Source of the DNA: Hahella chejuensis KCTC 2396
GTDB taxonomy: Bacteria > Pseudomonadota > Gammaproteobacteria > Pseudomonadales > Oleiphilaceae
Length of the DNA: 64,000 nt
Direction: 5' to 3'
Assembly (NCBI RefSeq): GCF_000012985.1
Contig: NC_007645.1
Location: 4,362,581 to 4,426,580 of the forward strand
Part shown: positions 46,338 through 55,844 of the stretch, piece by piece
Numbering within the stretch: the first letter of the stretch is position 1
Layout: each line of letters opens with the position of its first letter
The notes under the pieces: model-generated
The model's database searches: none
What the model saw: the letters and a program-made list of their open reading frames with translations, nothing else
Told to the model about the DNA's origin: nothing
Position numbers and translations under genes: made by a program

Positions 46338-48716
46338 CTAACTCACCGGCGTCCTTTCCTCCAGCACTTCCTTGATGCGGCTCAATAGCGCGCTCTTGTC
46401 ATACATGCCTTTGCGCAGCACCGCCTGGGTGTGCTGTTGCAACAAGCTGCGCTCCGCCTGGTTCAAGTCCCTGGCGGATATCACAATGACCGGGGTGTCC
46501 GCGGTTTTCTCATTGCGACGGATTTCCTCAAGGAATTCGAAGCCGTTCATTTCCGGCATGATCAAGTCCAGCAGGATCATCGAGACATCCAGATTCTGGC
46601 TCAGCTTTTCCAAGCCTTCCCGACCATCTTCCGCCATGATCAGATTCCATCCGGTCCCATGCATGTAGGCGCGCACCAGTTCCAGACTGTGTACATCGTC
46701 ATCCACATACAGCACTTTCATCCCGGTTTCTTTTTTCTGATAGCGCTGCAGAATGGATAACAAACGCGCGCCGTTGATTGGTTTCACCAGAAAATCCGAC
46801 GCTCCCAGAGCAAACCCCTTCTCCGCATTGGATTCGATGGTATGCATGACGACCGGCATATGCGCCGTCGTCGCATCGGATTTCAGCATTTGCAATACTT
46901 GCCAGCCATCCTGCCCTGGCATGAATATGTCCAGCACAATCACGTCGAAGTCTTCCTGTTGCGCCAACTTAAGCCCCTCGCCGCCGGAGAGCGCCGAGCG
47001 CACCACGAAACCGTGTTTATTCAGTTGGTGCTTCAGGATGTCATGCACCGTCGGGTCATCGTCGATAAGCAATACTCTGGCCCCGCTCATCGCAGTTGGC
47101 GCTGGGAGCGGCGTGTCTGACGCAACCAATGGCGGCTTGGAGGCCACCGTCTCCACGCCCTCGATGCGCTCTTCCGGACCGTTGATTTCAGCGGTGGTGG
47201 GCAAGCGTATACAGAACTCCGAGCCTTCGCCTTCTTTGCTGGAAACCGTGATTTCTCCGCCCAGCATCGTGGCGTAGGAGCGACTGATCGCCAGTCCGAG
47301 GCCGGTGCCGCCGTAACGTCGCGTGGTGGAGGGGTCCGCCTGACTGAAAGGGCGAAACAGTTCCTTGATCGCGCGGTCGCTGATGCCGATGCCCGTATCG
47401 CGCACCTTGCATAACATCCAATCCTCCCCTGCTACAGACTCCCGTTCGCATATCAGCTCTACGACGCCATCCTCGGTGAACTTGACCGCATTGCTCAACA
47501 GGTTGAACAGAATCTGCCTGACCTTGACCAAATCGCTGTGCACCACGCCCACATCGCCTGCGCCGCGCACAACCAGCTTATTGCGTCGTTCATCCGCCAG
47601 CAGCCGCAACGCGCCGGCCACCTCATCCACCAGGTCCTCCATGCTGAACGCCTCGATGCTGATCTGCATCTTGCCGGCTTCAATCTTGGAGATGTCCAGA
47701 ATATCGTTGATCAGGCTCAACAGGTGTTTACCAGCGGAGCGCACCTTGCCGATATCGTCGAGAATCTCCTCTCTCTCATAATCGTCCTCCGCCACGACCT
47801 CCTGCAGCATTTCGCTGTAGCCAATAATCGCGTTAAGAGGCGTGCGCAGTTCATGGCTCATATTGGCGAGGAAACGACTTTTCGCCTTGTTGGCTTCCTC
47901 CGCCCGATTGCGTGTGGCGATCAGGTCTTTCTCCACCACTTTGCGTTCTTGAATTTCCCACTCCAGCTCCCGGTTCAGCGAGACAATGGTTTCCTGTCGC
48001 GCCAGCTCTGATAGCATGACATTGAGACTGTCCACCAAATGCCCGATTTCATCTTCATTGCGTTTGCTGGCGCGGGCGTTGAAGTCCTTGTGCTTGGAGA
48101 CCTGCATCGCCCACTCTGACAGAGAAGCCAATGGCTGGGTAATGTGGGACTTCAACCAATAGGAGACCAACAAAGTCAGAGCGAGCATGCCGACAATCAA
48201 CACCAGGAACAGACTAAGCAACTTCTGTTTGAATTTATCCCACTCTTGCAGATTCGATTTCAGCACCAGGAACCCGACTGTTTCCTCGTTCACCTTCACC
48301 GGCGTCGAGGTGATATAAAAATCCTGTCGCAACCAAACGCCATCTTGACCGGCCATCGCCGCCAAGCCCGCCGCAGCGCCAGATTGCGGATATTCCGCAA
48401 AGGCCTCGGCGGCGCGCTCCTGATACAACGCAGCCGCCTCCACGGATGCATTTTCTTTCAATGCGGACAACACCTTGCCTGCGGAAGTCGCATCGTTGAA
48501 AGTCAGTGCGGCGCCGCTGTTCTCCGCCAGCACTTTGCTGAGCATTTGCAGATCCTGGCGCATTTTTTGATGGAAATAGAGATTCGCCATCACCGTCAGG
48601 GTGATAGCGCAAATCAACAACAGCAACAGCGCAAAACCGAGAACGCCTATCTGCATCTTGGCGCGGATGCTAACCCGTCGCCACCAGCCTAACTCCGTCG
48701 TTTGCGACTCTTGCAT
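46338..48716 (-). CDS. Hybrid sensor histidine kinase with two receivers
   Basis: A 792-aa membrane kinase. A transmembrane helix (about 20-45), a short periplasmic sensor region (FHQKMRQDL then MAGQDGVWLRQDF), a second helix (LLSLFLVLIVGMLALTLLVSYWL) and a HAMP segment lead to HisKA (LANMSHELRTPLNAIIGYSEML), HATPase (LSNAVKF, DTGIGI, GGTGLGLAIS) and two tandem receivers with IVLDIFMPGQDGW and ILLDLIMPEMNGF. The start is one base after the YfiR-like stop. The sensor region is of the type often next to YfiR/DUF4154 proteins. Phosphate may pass to its own receivers or to the two small regulators downstream. Confidence 0.94.
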   Translation of the reverse strand: MQESQTTELGWWRRVSIRAKMQIGVLGFALLLLLICAITLTVMANLYFHQKMRQDLQMLSKVLAENSGAALTFNDATSAGKVLSALKENASVEAAALYQERAAEAFAEYPQSGAAAGLAAMAGQDGVWLRQDFYITSTPVKVNEETVGFLVLKSNLQEWDKFKQKLLSLFLVLIVGMLALTLLVSYWLKSHITQPLASLSEWAMQVSKHKDFNARASKRNEDEIGHLVDSLNVMLSELARQETIVSLNRELEWEIQERKVVEKDLIATRNRAEEANKAKSRFLANMSHELRTPLNAIIGYSEMLQEVVAEDDYEREEILDDIGKVRSAGKHLLSLINDILDISKIEAGKMQISIEAFSMEDLVDEVAGALRLLADERRNKLVVRGAGDVGVVHSDLVKVRQILFNLLSNAVKFTEDGVVELICERESVAGEDWMLCKVRDTGIGISDRAIKELFRPFSQADPSTTRRYGGTGLGLAISRSYATMLGGEITVSSKEGEGSEFCIRLPTTAEINGPEERIEGVETVASKPPLVASDTPLPAPTAMSGARVLLIDDDPTVHDILKHQLNKHGFVVRSALSGGEGLKLAQQEDFDVIVLDIFMPGQDGWQVLQMLKSDATTAHMPVVMHTIESNAEKGFALGASDFLVKPINGARLLSILQRYQKKETGMKVLYVDDDVHSLELVRAYMHGTGWNLIMAEDGREGLEKLSQNLDVSMILLDLIMPEMNGFEFLEEIRRNEKTADTPVIVISARDLNQAERSLLQQHTQAVLRKGMYDKSALLSRIKEVLEERTPVS

Positions 48717-48717
48717 G

Positions 48718-49260
48718 TTATTCCACTCCCAATTGCACCAACTGCGCCGCCACCTTGAATTTGGTTTCCGTGACTAACGACGCGTTGACTCTGAAGCGTA
48801 TGCTGTCATCTTTCTGGTACAGCTCAATCAAGCCGCCATAGTCGATAAACGGAGAGTATTCGCTGATGGTCAGCACTTCCCGCACATCCACCAGTTTCAG
48901 GATGCGCTCCGTTTCTCTCTCTTCCGACGAAGACAGGAACAACACATTGCAGCCATGTACTGGGAGATTGGATCGATATCGCCCCAGACTCCTGACGACA
49001 ACTTTCCCCTGCGGCGCTTTGGCCCCATCTATTTCATCCAATGCGTCGCCAAAGCGATTTACCCCGACGATACAGACCTTGATCTGACCTTCTTGAGCCA
49101 AAGAATCCTGTGGAAAACTGACAAACTGCATAAAGTTGTAGAGATAAGACGCTTTGATTTGATACTCGACATCCACCGCCCACACTGCGGCGGAGAGCGC
49201 CAGCATCGTCGCCGCCGTTAATCCGCGCGACCACTTCCATCTCATCTGTCGAGAGGACAT
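48718..49260 (-). CDS. YfiR/DUF4154-family periplasmic protein
   Basis: A 180-aa protein with a signal peptide (about 1-29). The mature part has the DUF4154 pattern: VEYQIKASYLYNFMQFVSFP, IKVCIVGVNRFGDAL, VRSLGRY, CNVLFLSSSEERE and the FRVNASLVTETKFKVAAQLVQLG end. In Pseudomonas aeruginosa YfiR represses the diguanylate cyclase YfiN in the periplasm. Here its neighbours are a TonB-dependent receptor (3 bp upstream) and a hybrid kinase (1 bp downstream), so it may couple receptor state to the kinase sensor. Positions of cysteines suggest a possible redox role as in YfiR. Confidence 0.92.
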   Translation of the reverse strand: MSSRQMRWKWSRGLTAATMLALSAAVWAVDVEYQIKASYLYNFMQFVSFPQDSLAQEGQIKVCIVGVNRFGDALDEIDGAKAPQGKVVVRSLGRYRSNLPVHGCNVLFLSSSEERETERILKLVDVREVLTISEYSPFIDYGGLIELYQKDDSIRFRVNASLVTETKFKVAAQLVQLGVE

Positions 49261-49263
49261 CCG

Positions 49264-51117
49264 CTAAAACTCCCAGCCCAGATAGAAGGCGGCGTCGGAT
49301 TCCACTTCGCCATTCACGCCCACTGACTCCGGGTGCGGGTCGCCCAAATGACGCAGAACCCACTGCGCGCGCAGATCTTCCGTCGGCTTCCACACCACAC
49401 TGAGGTCAGCCACAAGAAAGCTGGGGATATTGGAACCCTGAATGCGGTCCACATAACGCAGATAGGCGTTCAAACTCCAGGAAGGTGAGATGTCCCAATA
49501 AGAAATCAATTGGGCCATGTCTCTGGGGGAGGTATCTTCAAGGCTTTCAGCACTGATCACCGAATCGCTCGAAGCGTCCAGTTCCATATCCATTTCCATA
49601 TGGCTGGCATTTAAGCGTAACCGCCAGACAGGATTGGGCTTGTAATCTAATGAGACTTCAACGCCTCGGACATCGCCAGTCATTTCGTTGCGGATGCCAC
49701 TGGTCCCTATCGTTCTCAAATCATCGTACTCGCCATGGTAGGCGGACAGATCCAGCGTCCATTTCTTCCAGGATTTACGGCCCCCGACCTCATAAAATTT
49801 AGCGCGCTCCGGCAGCAGACTTTGAGCCCCTTCCAGGCCCGGCGCATACAAATCGTGCTCCAATCGCGTCGGCACTCGCACCGCCTTGGACCAGGACGCC
49901 CAGATAATGGCGTCCGGGAAGTCATAAGCGAGCCTCACACTGGGCTGCCATTCCTCGCCGGAGTAATCATTCACTTCATATTTTGTTCCTGCGATGAAAC
50001 GGAAATTCTCGCCGAAGGGTTTGATTTCATCCTGTATAAACAGGTTCTTGACCTCGTCATTGCGTTTCTCTGGCCGCAAGCCGGATACCTCAGAAGGCGA
50101 CAGAACTTCATCATGAACCACTCGATAACCGAGGCCCGCCACGACATCATGAAACCCGAACTGATTGCGCAACTGGTATTCCAGATTCCAGATATCGCGC
50201 TTATCGTCGAGGCCAGTGGTTTCCAGCACGGTGTTATCGAAGTAAAGCAACAACTGCTGGCTGCGCTGCTCAGAAAAGGTATGACTCCAATTAAACATCA
50301 GGTTGCCGCCGTGGAACTCTTCCATCGAGCCCGCCTCGCCCCGGTAGTAATCTCCCTGTAGCGTATAGGTGTCCTGGCTGCCGCGCTCCAGGTCCACCCT
50401 GAACCCTGTTTGCAGGTGTTCACTGTCGTCCTCCGTACCCAAGCCGCCGCTATTGTCGCGATAGACCCCTTTGCCATAGATCCGCGCATAGCCTTCCTCG
50501 CCGATTCGCCAACCGTAGCGTTGTTGATACAGACCGCGTTCCTCTAACCCAGCGCCGACGGTCACAACCCCGCCCTGAGTCTCCTGAGCATTACGCGTGA
50601 TAATGTTGATGACGCCGTTAACCGCATTGGCCCCCCACAGGGTGCCGCCTGGCCCGCGCACCACTTCGATGCGGTCCACATCCTCCAGCATGACGTCCTT
50701 TTCTTCCCACAACACGCCGGAGTACAGCATGCTGTAAATGCTGCGGCCGTCGATCAGCACCAGCATCTTGTTGGCGTTAGTGGTGGAGGAACTGAATCCG
50801 CGCGCGCTGACGCTCCACTTGCCGCCTTCGAAGCGATTCACCTCAAGTCCGGGGACATAGCGCAACGCCTCTGCTATATGGGTAACGCCCATGCGTCGGA
50901 TATCGTCCCGGGTAATGACGTAAACCGCCGCCGGGGCTCTGGCGAGCAGTTCTTGTTTGCGGGACAAGGTGGAAATTTTCAGCCCCATGAGCTGCTCCAG
51001 ACTGGCTCCTTTGATGTCCAGCACCAAATCATCTCTTGCTGCAAACGAAGTAGCGGAAAATAGCGCCATTAGCGAACACCCTGCTATTTTCGCGAAGTCG
51101 GACGGTCGTTGTTTCAT
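49264..51117 (-). CDS. TonB-dependent outer-membrane receptor
   Basis: A 617-aa receptor. I start at the ATG at 51117 (MKQRPSDF), which has GGGAG and GAGGAT upstream. A signal peptide precedes LVLDIKGASLEQLMGLKISTLSR, a TonB-box-like and plug entry. The plug (VYVITRDDIRRMGVTHIAEALRYVPG, MLVLIDGRS, VDRIEVVRGPGG, LWGANAVNGVINIIT) is complete, followed by a ~22-strand barrel ending in YLGWEF. Substrate unknown; siderophores, vitamins or sugars are possible. It heads an operon with a YfiR-like protein, a hybrid kinase and two receivers, and diverges from a REC-EAL gene, suggesting a role in sensing as well as uptake. Confidence 0.94.
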   Translation of the reverse strand: MKQRPSDFAKIAGCSLMALFSATSFAARDDLVLDIKGASLEQLMGLKISTLSRKQELLARAPAAVYVITRDDIRRMGVTHIAEALRYVPGLEVNRFEGGKWSVSARGFSSSTTNANKMLVLIDGRSIYSMLYSGVLWEEKDVMLEDVDRIEVVRGPGGTLWGANAVNGVINIITRNAQETQGGVVTVGAGLEERGLYQQRYGWRIGEEGYARIYGKGVYRDNSGGLGTEDDSEHLQTGFRVDLERGSQDTYTLQGDYYRGEAGSMEEFHGGNLMFNWSHTFSEQRSQQLLLYFDNTVLETTGLDDKRDIWNLEYQLRNQFGFHDVVAGLGYRVVHDEVLSPSEVSGLRPEKRNDEVKNLFIQDEIKPFGENFRFIAGTKYEVNDYSGEEWQPSVRLAYDFPDAIIWASWSKAVRVPTRLEHDLYAPGLEGAQSLLPERAKFYEVGGRKSWKKWTLDLSAYHGEYDDLRTIGTSGIRNEMTGDVRGVEVSLDYKPNPVWRLRLNASHMEMDMELDASSDSVISAESLEDTSPRDMAQLISYWDISPSWSLNAYLRYVDRIQGSNIPSFLVADLSVVWKPTEDLRAQWVLRHLGDPHPESVGVNGEVESDAAFYLGWEF

Positions 51118-51334
51118 ATCCTCGAAACTCCCTTGAACCGTTAACCTCAGTATAGAAACAAGCTGGGAATTAACAAAAAAACACACATAGGCCGCTACAC
51201 CCCCATCCCCCCAATCCGCCCCCTCACAGCCGCATTAGAACCTCCCTTCCTGTAACAAAAAGTCCTGACCTGGGACGTTAAATTTGCTGGAATTCTTGAC
51301 TAGACTGGAAAGATCAAGCAATGGAAAACAACTT

Positions 51335-53044
51335 ATGCTCCAGCTCGAGGGAAGCAGGCTGTTAATAGTCGATGACGAACAGCGCAACACCAGACTGCTG
51401 GCGGATATCTTTCGCGCGGAAGGATGTGACGTTCACGAGCTGAACAATAGCTGCAACACATTGAAAACCGTCGCCAATTACGAACCGGACCTGATCATCC
51501 TGGACGTGATGATGCCAGGCAAAAACGGTTTTGAGCTGACCCGGGAAATCAAATCTCATGAAGCCTGGAAACACATTCCCATTATTCTATTGACCGCGCT
51601 GGCGGACAGAGACTCCTGTGTTTCCGGGCTGGAGGCCGGCGCGGAGGACTATGTCAGCAAGCCTTTCAACCGCCGGGAACTCTGCGCCCGCGTCAATAAC
51701 CTGCTGAAACTGAAAAAGCTGCATGACTTTCAGAACCAGAATATTCGCCTGTTAGAGCAATACGATCCGGTCACCGGTCTGCCCCGTAAAGAAATCCTGC
51801 TGGAAATCGCCAACACCCTGTTCAAGAAGAAAAAAGACAGCTCCTTCTGCGTCGGGGTATGTGAAGTCGACTTGGACCAAACCCTGATCGGACTTCTCAG
51901 CACCCTGGATCGGGACATGTCCGAAAAGCAGATCAGCCGCACAGTGGTCGAACGCATGTCCGCGATTTTTCCGCCGGGCATCCTGATGGGCTGCCTGGGT
52001 CCTGGAAAATTCGGCGTCGTGCTGGAAGCCTCGGAGAACGAAGCCGCCTCGCAGCTGCGTTTGTTGCAGCACCGGCTGCAACAGCCGTTTATGATCCAAT
52101 CGCAGGAGTTTTTGCTGAAATTCTCTATCGGCTACATACCGCCCAGCATGCCTTTGCAAGAATGGCGCGTCCTTTTCAATAAAGCGGAAATGGCGTTACT
52201 GGAAGCCAAGAAAGAAGGCGGCAACCTGCTGAAAAAATTCATCCCGGAAATGGACGCGGAAAACTACGAGCGCTGGTGGCTATCCCAGGCGCTGTTTCAG
52301 GCCATGCGCGATCAGCAGTTTGAAGTGTACTTCCAGCCCCTGGTGGACATATCCAAAGAAACACTGGTCGGCTTTGAGGCCCTGTTACGCTGGCAACATC
52401 CGGACAAGGGCTTTATCAGCCCCGCGCGTTTTATCCCCCTGGCGGAGGAAAATGGCCACATTTATGACCTGAGCCTGTGGATGATCGAGCAGGTCTGCCA
52501 ACAGATCGTCGCCTGGCGCAGAATCGGTCCGAGGGTGCGCATGGCGATAAATATTTCACCGGCGCAATTGTATCGGGATGACTTCACCGAGGACTTTGTC
52601 GACATCTTCACCCGCTACCACCTGACTCCGAATGACTTTGAACTGGAACTGACCGAAAGCAGCCTGATGGACCCCAAAGGCGGCGGGCAACTGCAAGCGC
52701 TGTGGCGACAGGGGTTCGATATCGCCATCGACGATTTCGGCACGGGGTTCAGTAACCTGGAATATCTGAAAAAGTACCCGTTCAACCGTCTCAAAATTGA
52801 CCGCTCCTTCATCAGCAATATCTGCGAGTCCAGCGACGACATCGCCATTGTCAAAGCCATTCTGGCGATTGCGGAACATATGGGCTTCAAGGTCATCGCA
52901 GAAGGCATCGAAACGGTTCAGCAACTGGAAAAGCTACGGGAACTGGGGTGTCACGAGGCCCAGGGCTTTTACTTCAGCAAACCGGTCCCCGCCACCATTG
53001 CAACGGACATGTTGCGCTATGGCTTGAAGCCCTCACCGTCCTGA
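51335..53044 (+). CDS. REC-EAL protein with degenerate GGDEF (c-di-GMP phosphodiesterase)
   Basis: A 569-aa response regulator. I use the ATG at 51335; the frame also runs from a TTG at 51284 without a good ribosome site. Receiver at about 8-125 (LLIVDDEQ, LIILDVMMPGKNG, SKPFNR). A diguanylate cyclase-like domain follows, but the GGDEF site reads GPGKF, so it is inactive. The EAL domain (about 320-560) has the FEALLRW signature and ELTESSLMD, DDFGTGFSN, LKIDRSF, AEGIET, so phosphodiesterase activity is expected. It diverges from the TonB receptor operon and may be its output arm. Confidence 0.92.
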   Translation: MLQLEGSRLLIVDDEQRNTRLLADIFRAEGCDVHELNNSCNTLKTVANYEPDLIILDVMMPGKNGFELTREIKSHEAWKHIPIILLTALADRDSCVSGLEAGAEDYVSKPFNRRELCARVNNLLKLKKLHDFQNQNIRLLEQYDPVTGLPRKEILLEIANTLFKKKKDSSFCVGVCEVDLDQTLIGLLSTLDRDMSEKQISRTVVERMSAIFPPGILMGCLGPGKFGVVLEASENEAASQLRLLQHRLQQPFMIQSQEFLLKFSIGYIPPSMPLQEWRVLFNKAEMALLEAKKEGGNLLKKFIPEMDAENYERWWLSQALFQAMRDQQFEVYFQPLVDISKETLVGFEALLRWQHPDKGFISPARFIPLAEENGHIYDLSLWMIEQVCQQIVAWRRIGPRVRMAINISPAQLYRDDFTEDFVDIFTRYHLTPNDFELELTESSLMDPKGGGQLQALWRQGFDIAIDDFGTGFSNLEYLKKYPFNRLKIDRSFISNICESSDDIAIVKAILAIAEHMGFKVIAEGIETVQQLEKLRELGCHEAQGFYFSKPVPATIATDMLRYGLKPSPS

Positions 53045-53063
53045 TTCTCCTACTATTAATCAG

Positions 53064-53156
53064 GCAGACAAATAGCTTCCTTCTATTTGTCTGCTACGAC
53101 AGGGCCTGGCCCTGTCTCCCGCGGCCAGCCGCCGCGCAGGCGCATCCATGCGCCTG
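53064..53156. repeat. Four consecutive perfect inverted repeats
   Basis: Within 93 bp after the REC-EAL stop there are four perfect inverted repeats: 53064-53094 (12-bp stem, GCAGACAAATAG), 53098-53116 (9-bp stem, GACAGGGCC), 53121-53135 (5-bp GCGGC/GCCGC) and 53137-53156 (8-bp CAGGCGCA). None is followed by a clean T-run. They lie between convergent genes, so termination or transcript protection is a possible role. Confidence 0.85.
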
Positions 53157-53198
53157 ATGATTAACATGCCAATATCATTGCCATATTAATACTTCTTA

Positions 53199-53837
53199 TT
53201 ATTTTCCCTCCTGCTCAGTAAGACGCGTCAACGCACGCTTTAGATTCATTCTGGCGCTGGACTCCCGCTCTCTGCGGAACCTTTCCGTATGATAAATGAA
53301 GGCGTCGTTCAGAAAGCCTTGCAGCACCCGACGGCGTCCAGCGCAGTATTGCGGCCATGGGATGCCTTTATATTCCTGTCTGATCCAGTCTTCATATTGA
53401 TCATACAAAACCGGAGCGGCGCCCAGCACCGCCAGATCAATATCCACCAGCAACGCGGCGTCATGAGAGTCCGGTTGTGACGGATGGCGGGTGTGTAGAA
53501 TCAACGCCCGCACCTTCTCCGCCATCTCGTCAGACTCGCCCAGCTGACGCAATTCAGCGACTGCTCGTCGGGCGCTGTCCGCTTCGTTATCCGCATTTCC
53601 TGGCTGGTAAACAATATCGTGATACCAAAGCGCCAACGCCACGGCGCGAGGCTCCTCCAGTTCGCCTGTAGCCTCTTCGAGATGGCGCAGACAGGCCTGG
53701 ATATGGTCCAAGGTATGGTAATGGCGATGGGGTTCCGTGTAGGCGCGGCGCAATCCGTCAAAGCAGCTTTGGACGGTTTCAGGGTCCGCATGGGGAAATA
53801 ACTGTCGCCAGCGGATAACTAAATGGTCTTCAGACAT
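53199..53837 (-). CDS. HD-superfamily metal-dependent phosphohydrolase
   Basis: A 212-aa protein of the small HD family often annotated as predicted metal-dependent phosphohydrolase. HYHTLDHIQACL supplies the first histidine, WYHDIVYQPGNADNEADSA the HD pair, and further His and Asp residues lie in ILHTRHPSQPDSHDAALLVDIDLAVLG. It probably hydrolyses a phosphate ester or nucleotide, but the substrate is unknown. It is convergent with the REC-EAL gene and apparently monocistronic. Confidence 0.9.
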   Translation of the reverse strand: MSEDHLVIRWRQLFPHADPETVQSCFDGLRRAYTEPHRHYHTLDHIQACLRHLEEATGELEEPRAVALALWYHDIVYQPGNADNEADSARRAVAELRQLGESDEMAEKVRALILHTRHPSQPDSHDAALLVDIDLAVLGAAPVLYDQYEDWIRQEYKGIPWPQYCAGRRRVLQGFLNDAFIYHTERFRRERESSARMNLKRALTRLTEQEGK

Positions 53838-54130
53838 TCAAAGCGTCCTGGTTAAAACAGAAACTCGACACCAAATGACGATGTCGCTTCGCGGCATCAT
53901 ACCCGCAGAAATATACAAACCAAAAACCTGATCGCGGCGTCAACATCAGCGACAGCCTGATGAATTGTTCAAACATTGAACTTTTTACCTAAACCATTGT
54001 TGTAACCCCACAGTTTCATTGCCTGACGACTACTTTCGGAGTATGTTTCCCGGTTACACGTGGAGTACTTTTGTTGTCATTCGGTCCCTCTCAACGGACA
54101 GGGTCGGATTAAGAAACGGACGGCGTAGAC

Positions 54131-55546
54131 ATGGCAACCTCAATTTCAGATAGTCGGCTTCCTATCGAAGCCCAATTAGCCTTTATTCAAGATAATCCTC
54201 TGATGGATCTGCTGGACAGTTTTTGCGAAGGCAGCATCATCGTCGATCAGAAAGCCCGAATTCGCTGGCTCAGCGACAAATACCGCCTTCTGCTGGAACT
54301 GCCGGAAGACGCCGCGAAATACGTCGGCCGCCCGGTGGAGGAAGCCATTCCCAACAGCATGATGCGCCAAGTGGTGGAAAGCGGTCGCCCTATTCTTCTC
54401 GACCTCATGCGCATTCGCGGCACCTGGATGGTGGTGACCCGTATGCCGATCCGGGACGATCAGGATCAGGTGATTGGCGGCATTGGCTTTGTGTTCTACA
54501 AACAACTGGACTACATGAAACCCCTGGTGGAAAAGTTCGGTCGTCTGCGCGGCGTGCCCACCACAGCGGAAAAACAACTGGCGGATATGCGGCAGGCGAA
54601 ATATTCCTTTGCGGATTTTATTGGGCAAAGCCCGGTCATACGCGAGCTGATCCGCCGCGCGCGACAGGCGGCGGAGCTCGACACGACGGTTTTACTGCTG
54701 GGAGAAACCGGCACCGGCAAAGAAGTACTGGCCCACGCCATCCATCACGCATCAGTGCGTGCGGAGCGACCATTCGTCGGCGTCAACATGGCGGCGATAC
54801 CGGAAAGTCTGCTGGAAGCGGAGTTTTTCGGCGCAGCGCCGGGCGCCTACACCGGCGCGGACCGCAAAGGACGCATTGGTAAAATCCAACTGGCGGACGG
54901 CGGCACGCTGTTTTTGGACGAAGTCGGCGACCTGTCTCTGAGTTTGCAGACTAAGTTGCTGCGCGTGTTGCAGGAACAGGAGTTCGAAGCCCTCGGCTCT
55001 AACCGCATTATCCGCGTGAATGTGCGCATCATCGCCGCCACCAGCCGTAATCTGAAGCAGATGGTGGAAACCGGCGAATTCCGCTCCGACTTATACTATC
55101 GCTTAAACGTTTTGCCCATCGAAGTGCCGCCGCTGCGCGACAGAGAAGGCGACGTCGAGCTGCTGGTCGGCAATATGCTGCGACAATTCTGCGACGCTTC
55201 CGCCTTACCATTCCGCAAGCCCAACGCGGAGGCGATGCAGCTATTACGCACTTATCATTGGCCAGGCAACGTGCGAGAGCTCCACAACACATTAGAGCGC
55301 GCATTTATTTTCGCGGAAGGAACCGAGCTGACCGTAGCGGACTTCGCGCACCTGCAAGGCGCTGGAGAGAAAGGGAATCGTCGCGAGGCCGTCAAACCGC
55401 TATCGGAGGCGATGGCGGAGGCGGAACGCAACTTCCTCAAACAAGCGATGTCCGCCTGTAACGGCAACCGCTCCGCCAGTGCGAAAGCGCTGGGGATATC
55501 CCGCGCCACCTTCTATGAAAAGCTCCAAAAGCACGAGTTGATTTAA
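54131..55546 (+). CDS. PAS-type sigma-54-dependent activator
   Basis: A 471-aa enhancer-binding protein. The N-terminal PAS-like domain (about 20-140) includes FCEGSIIVDQKARIRWLSDKYR. The AAA+ core has GETGTGKE, the loop GAYTGA (F to Y), LFLDEVGDLSL, RSDLYYRLNVLPI and WPGNVREL. A Fis-type helix-turn-helix ends the protein (ACNGNRSASAKALGISRATFYEKLQK). It reads in the same direction as the TRAP and CoA-transferase genes and is separated from them by a terminator, putative activator sites and a possible -24/-12 promoter, so it is likely their regulator. The PAS domain may bind the transported compound. Confidence 0.93.
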   Translation: MATSISDSRLPIEAQLAFIQDNPLMDLLDSFCEGSIIVDQKARIRWLSDKYRLLLELPEDAAKYVGRPVEEAIPNSMMRQVVESGRPILLDLMRIRGTWMVVTRMPIRDDQDQVIGGIGFVFYKQLDYMKPLVEKFGRLRGVPTTAEKQLADMRQAKYSFADFIGQSPVIRELIRRARQAAELDTTVLLLGETGTGKEVLAHAIHHASVRAERPFVGVNMAAIPESLLEAEFFGAAPGAYTGADRKGRIGKIQLADGGTLFLDEVGDLSLSLQTKLLRVLQEQEFEALGSNRIIRVNVRIIAATSRNLKQMVETGEFRSDLYYRLNVLPIEVPPLRDREGDVELLVGNMLRQFCDASALPFRKPNAEAMQLLRTYHWPGNVRELHNTLERAFIFAEGTELTVADFAHLQGAGEKGNRREAVKPLSEAMAEAERNFLKQAMSACNGNRSASAKALGISRATFYEKLQKHELI

Positions 55547-55564
55547 GGCGTCGCAAGACGCCTT
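55545..55564 (+). terminator. Intrinsic terminator of the PAS activator gene
   Basis: AAGGCGTC and GACGCCTT form an 8-bp stem capped by a GCAA tetraloop, starting at the stop codon and followed by CTTT. Confidence 0.8.
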
Positions 55565-55664
55565 CTTTGCGCGTTTATACTCGAAATAAAAGCCTGAAAA
55601 GCACAATCAACCGGCTTGCACAGATAAACTTGCACTAATAATTTTATAACTAACCTCCCCGCCC

Positions 55665-55798
55665 TTTTTGTCCGACTCTTCATACATTGCCTGAAATATC
55701 GGACAGTTCTAAGGCCTCACCAATGTCAGCGATTGCAGGCTCCCAAGGACAACAGTCAGACCCTCTGTCCGGCCTTCCATACACCCATCGGACAAAAA
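55665..55798 (+). promoter_or_regulatory. Four putative activator sites upstream of TRAP genes
   Basis: TTTTTGTCCGA at 55665-55675 is an exact inverted copy of TCGGACAAAAA at 55788-55798. Between them TCGGACA (55699-55705) and TGTCCGG (55766-55772) form an inner pair. All four share the core GGACA/TGTCC. The cluster lies about 45 to 180 bp upstream of a -24/-12-like promoter, the distance expected for enhancer-binding-protein sites. Confidence 0.6.
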
Positions 55799-55844
55799 TT
55801 CATATTTGATGCGTATCTATATGAAAATTAAGGAGTTTAAAAGC

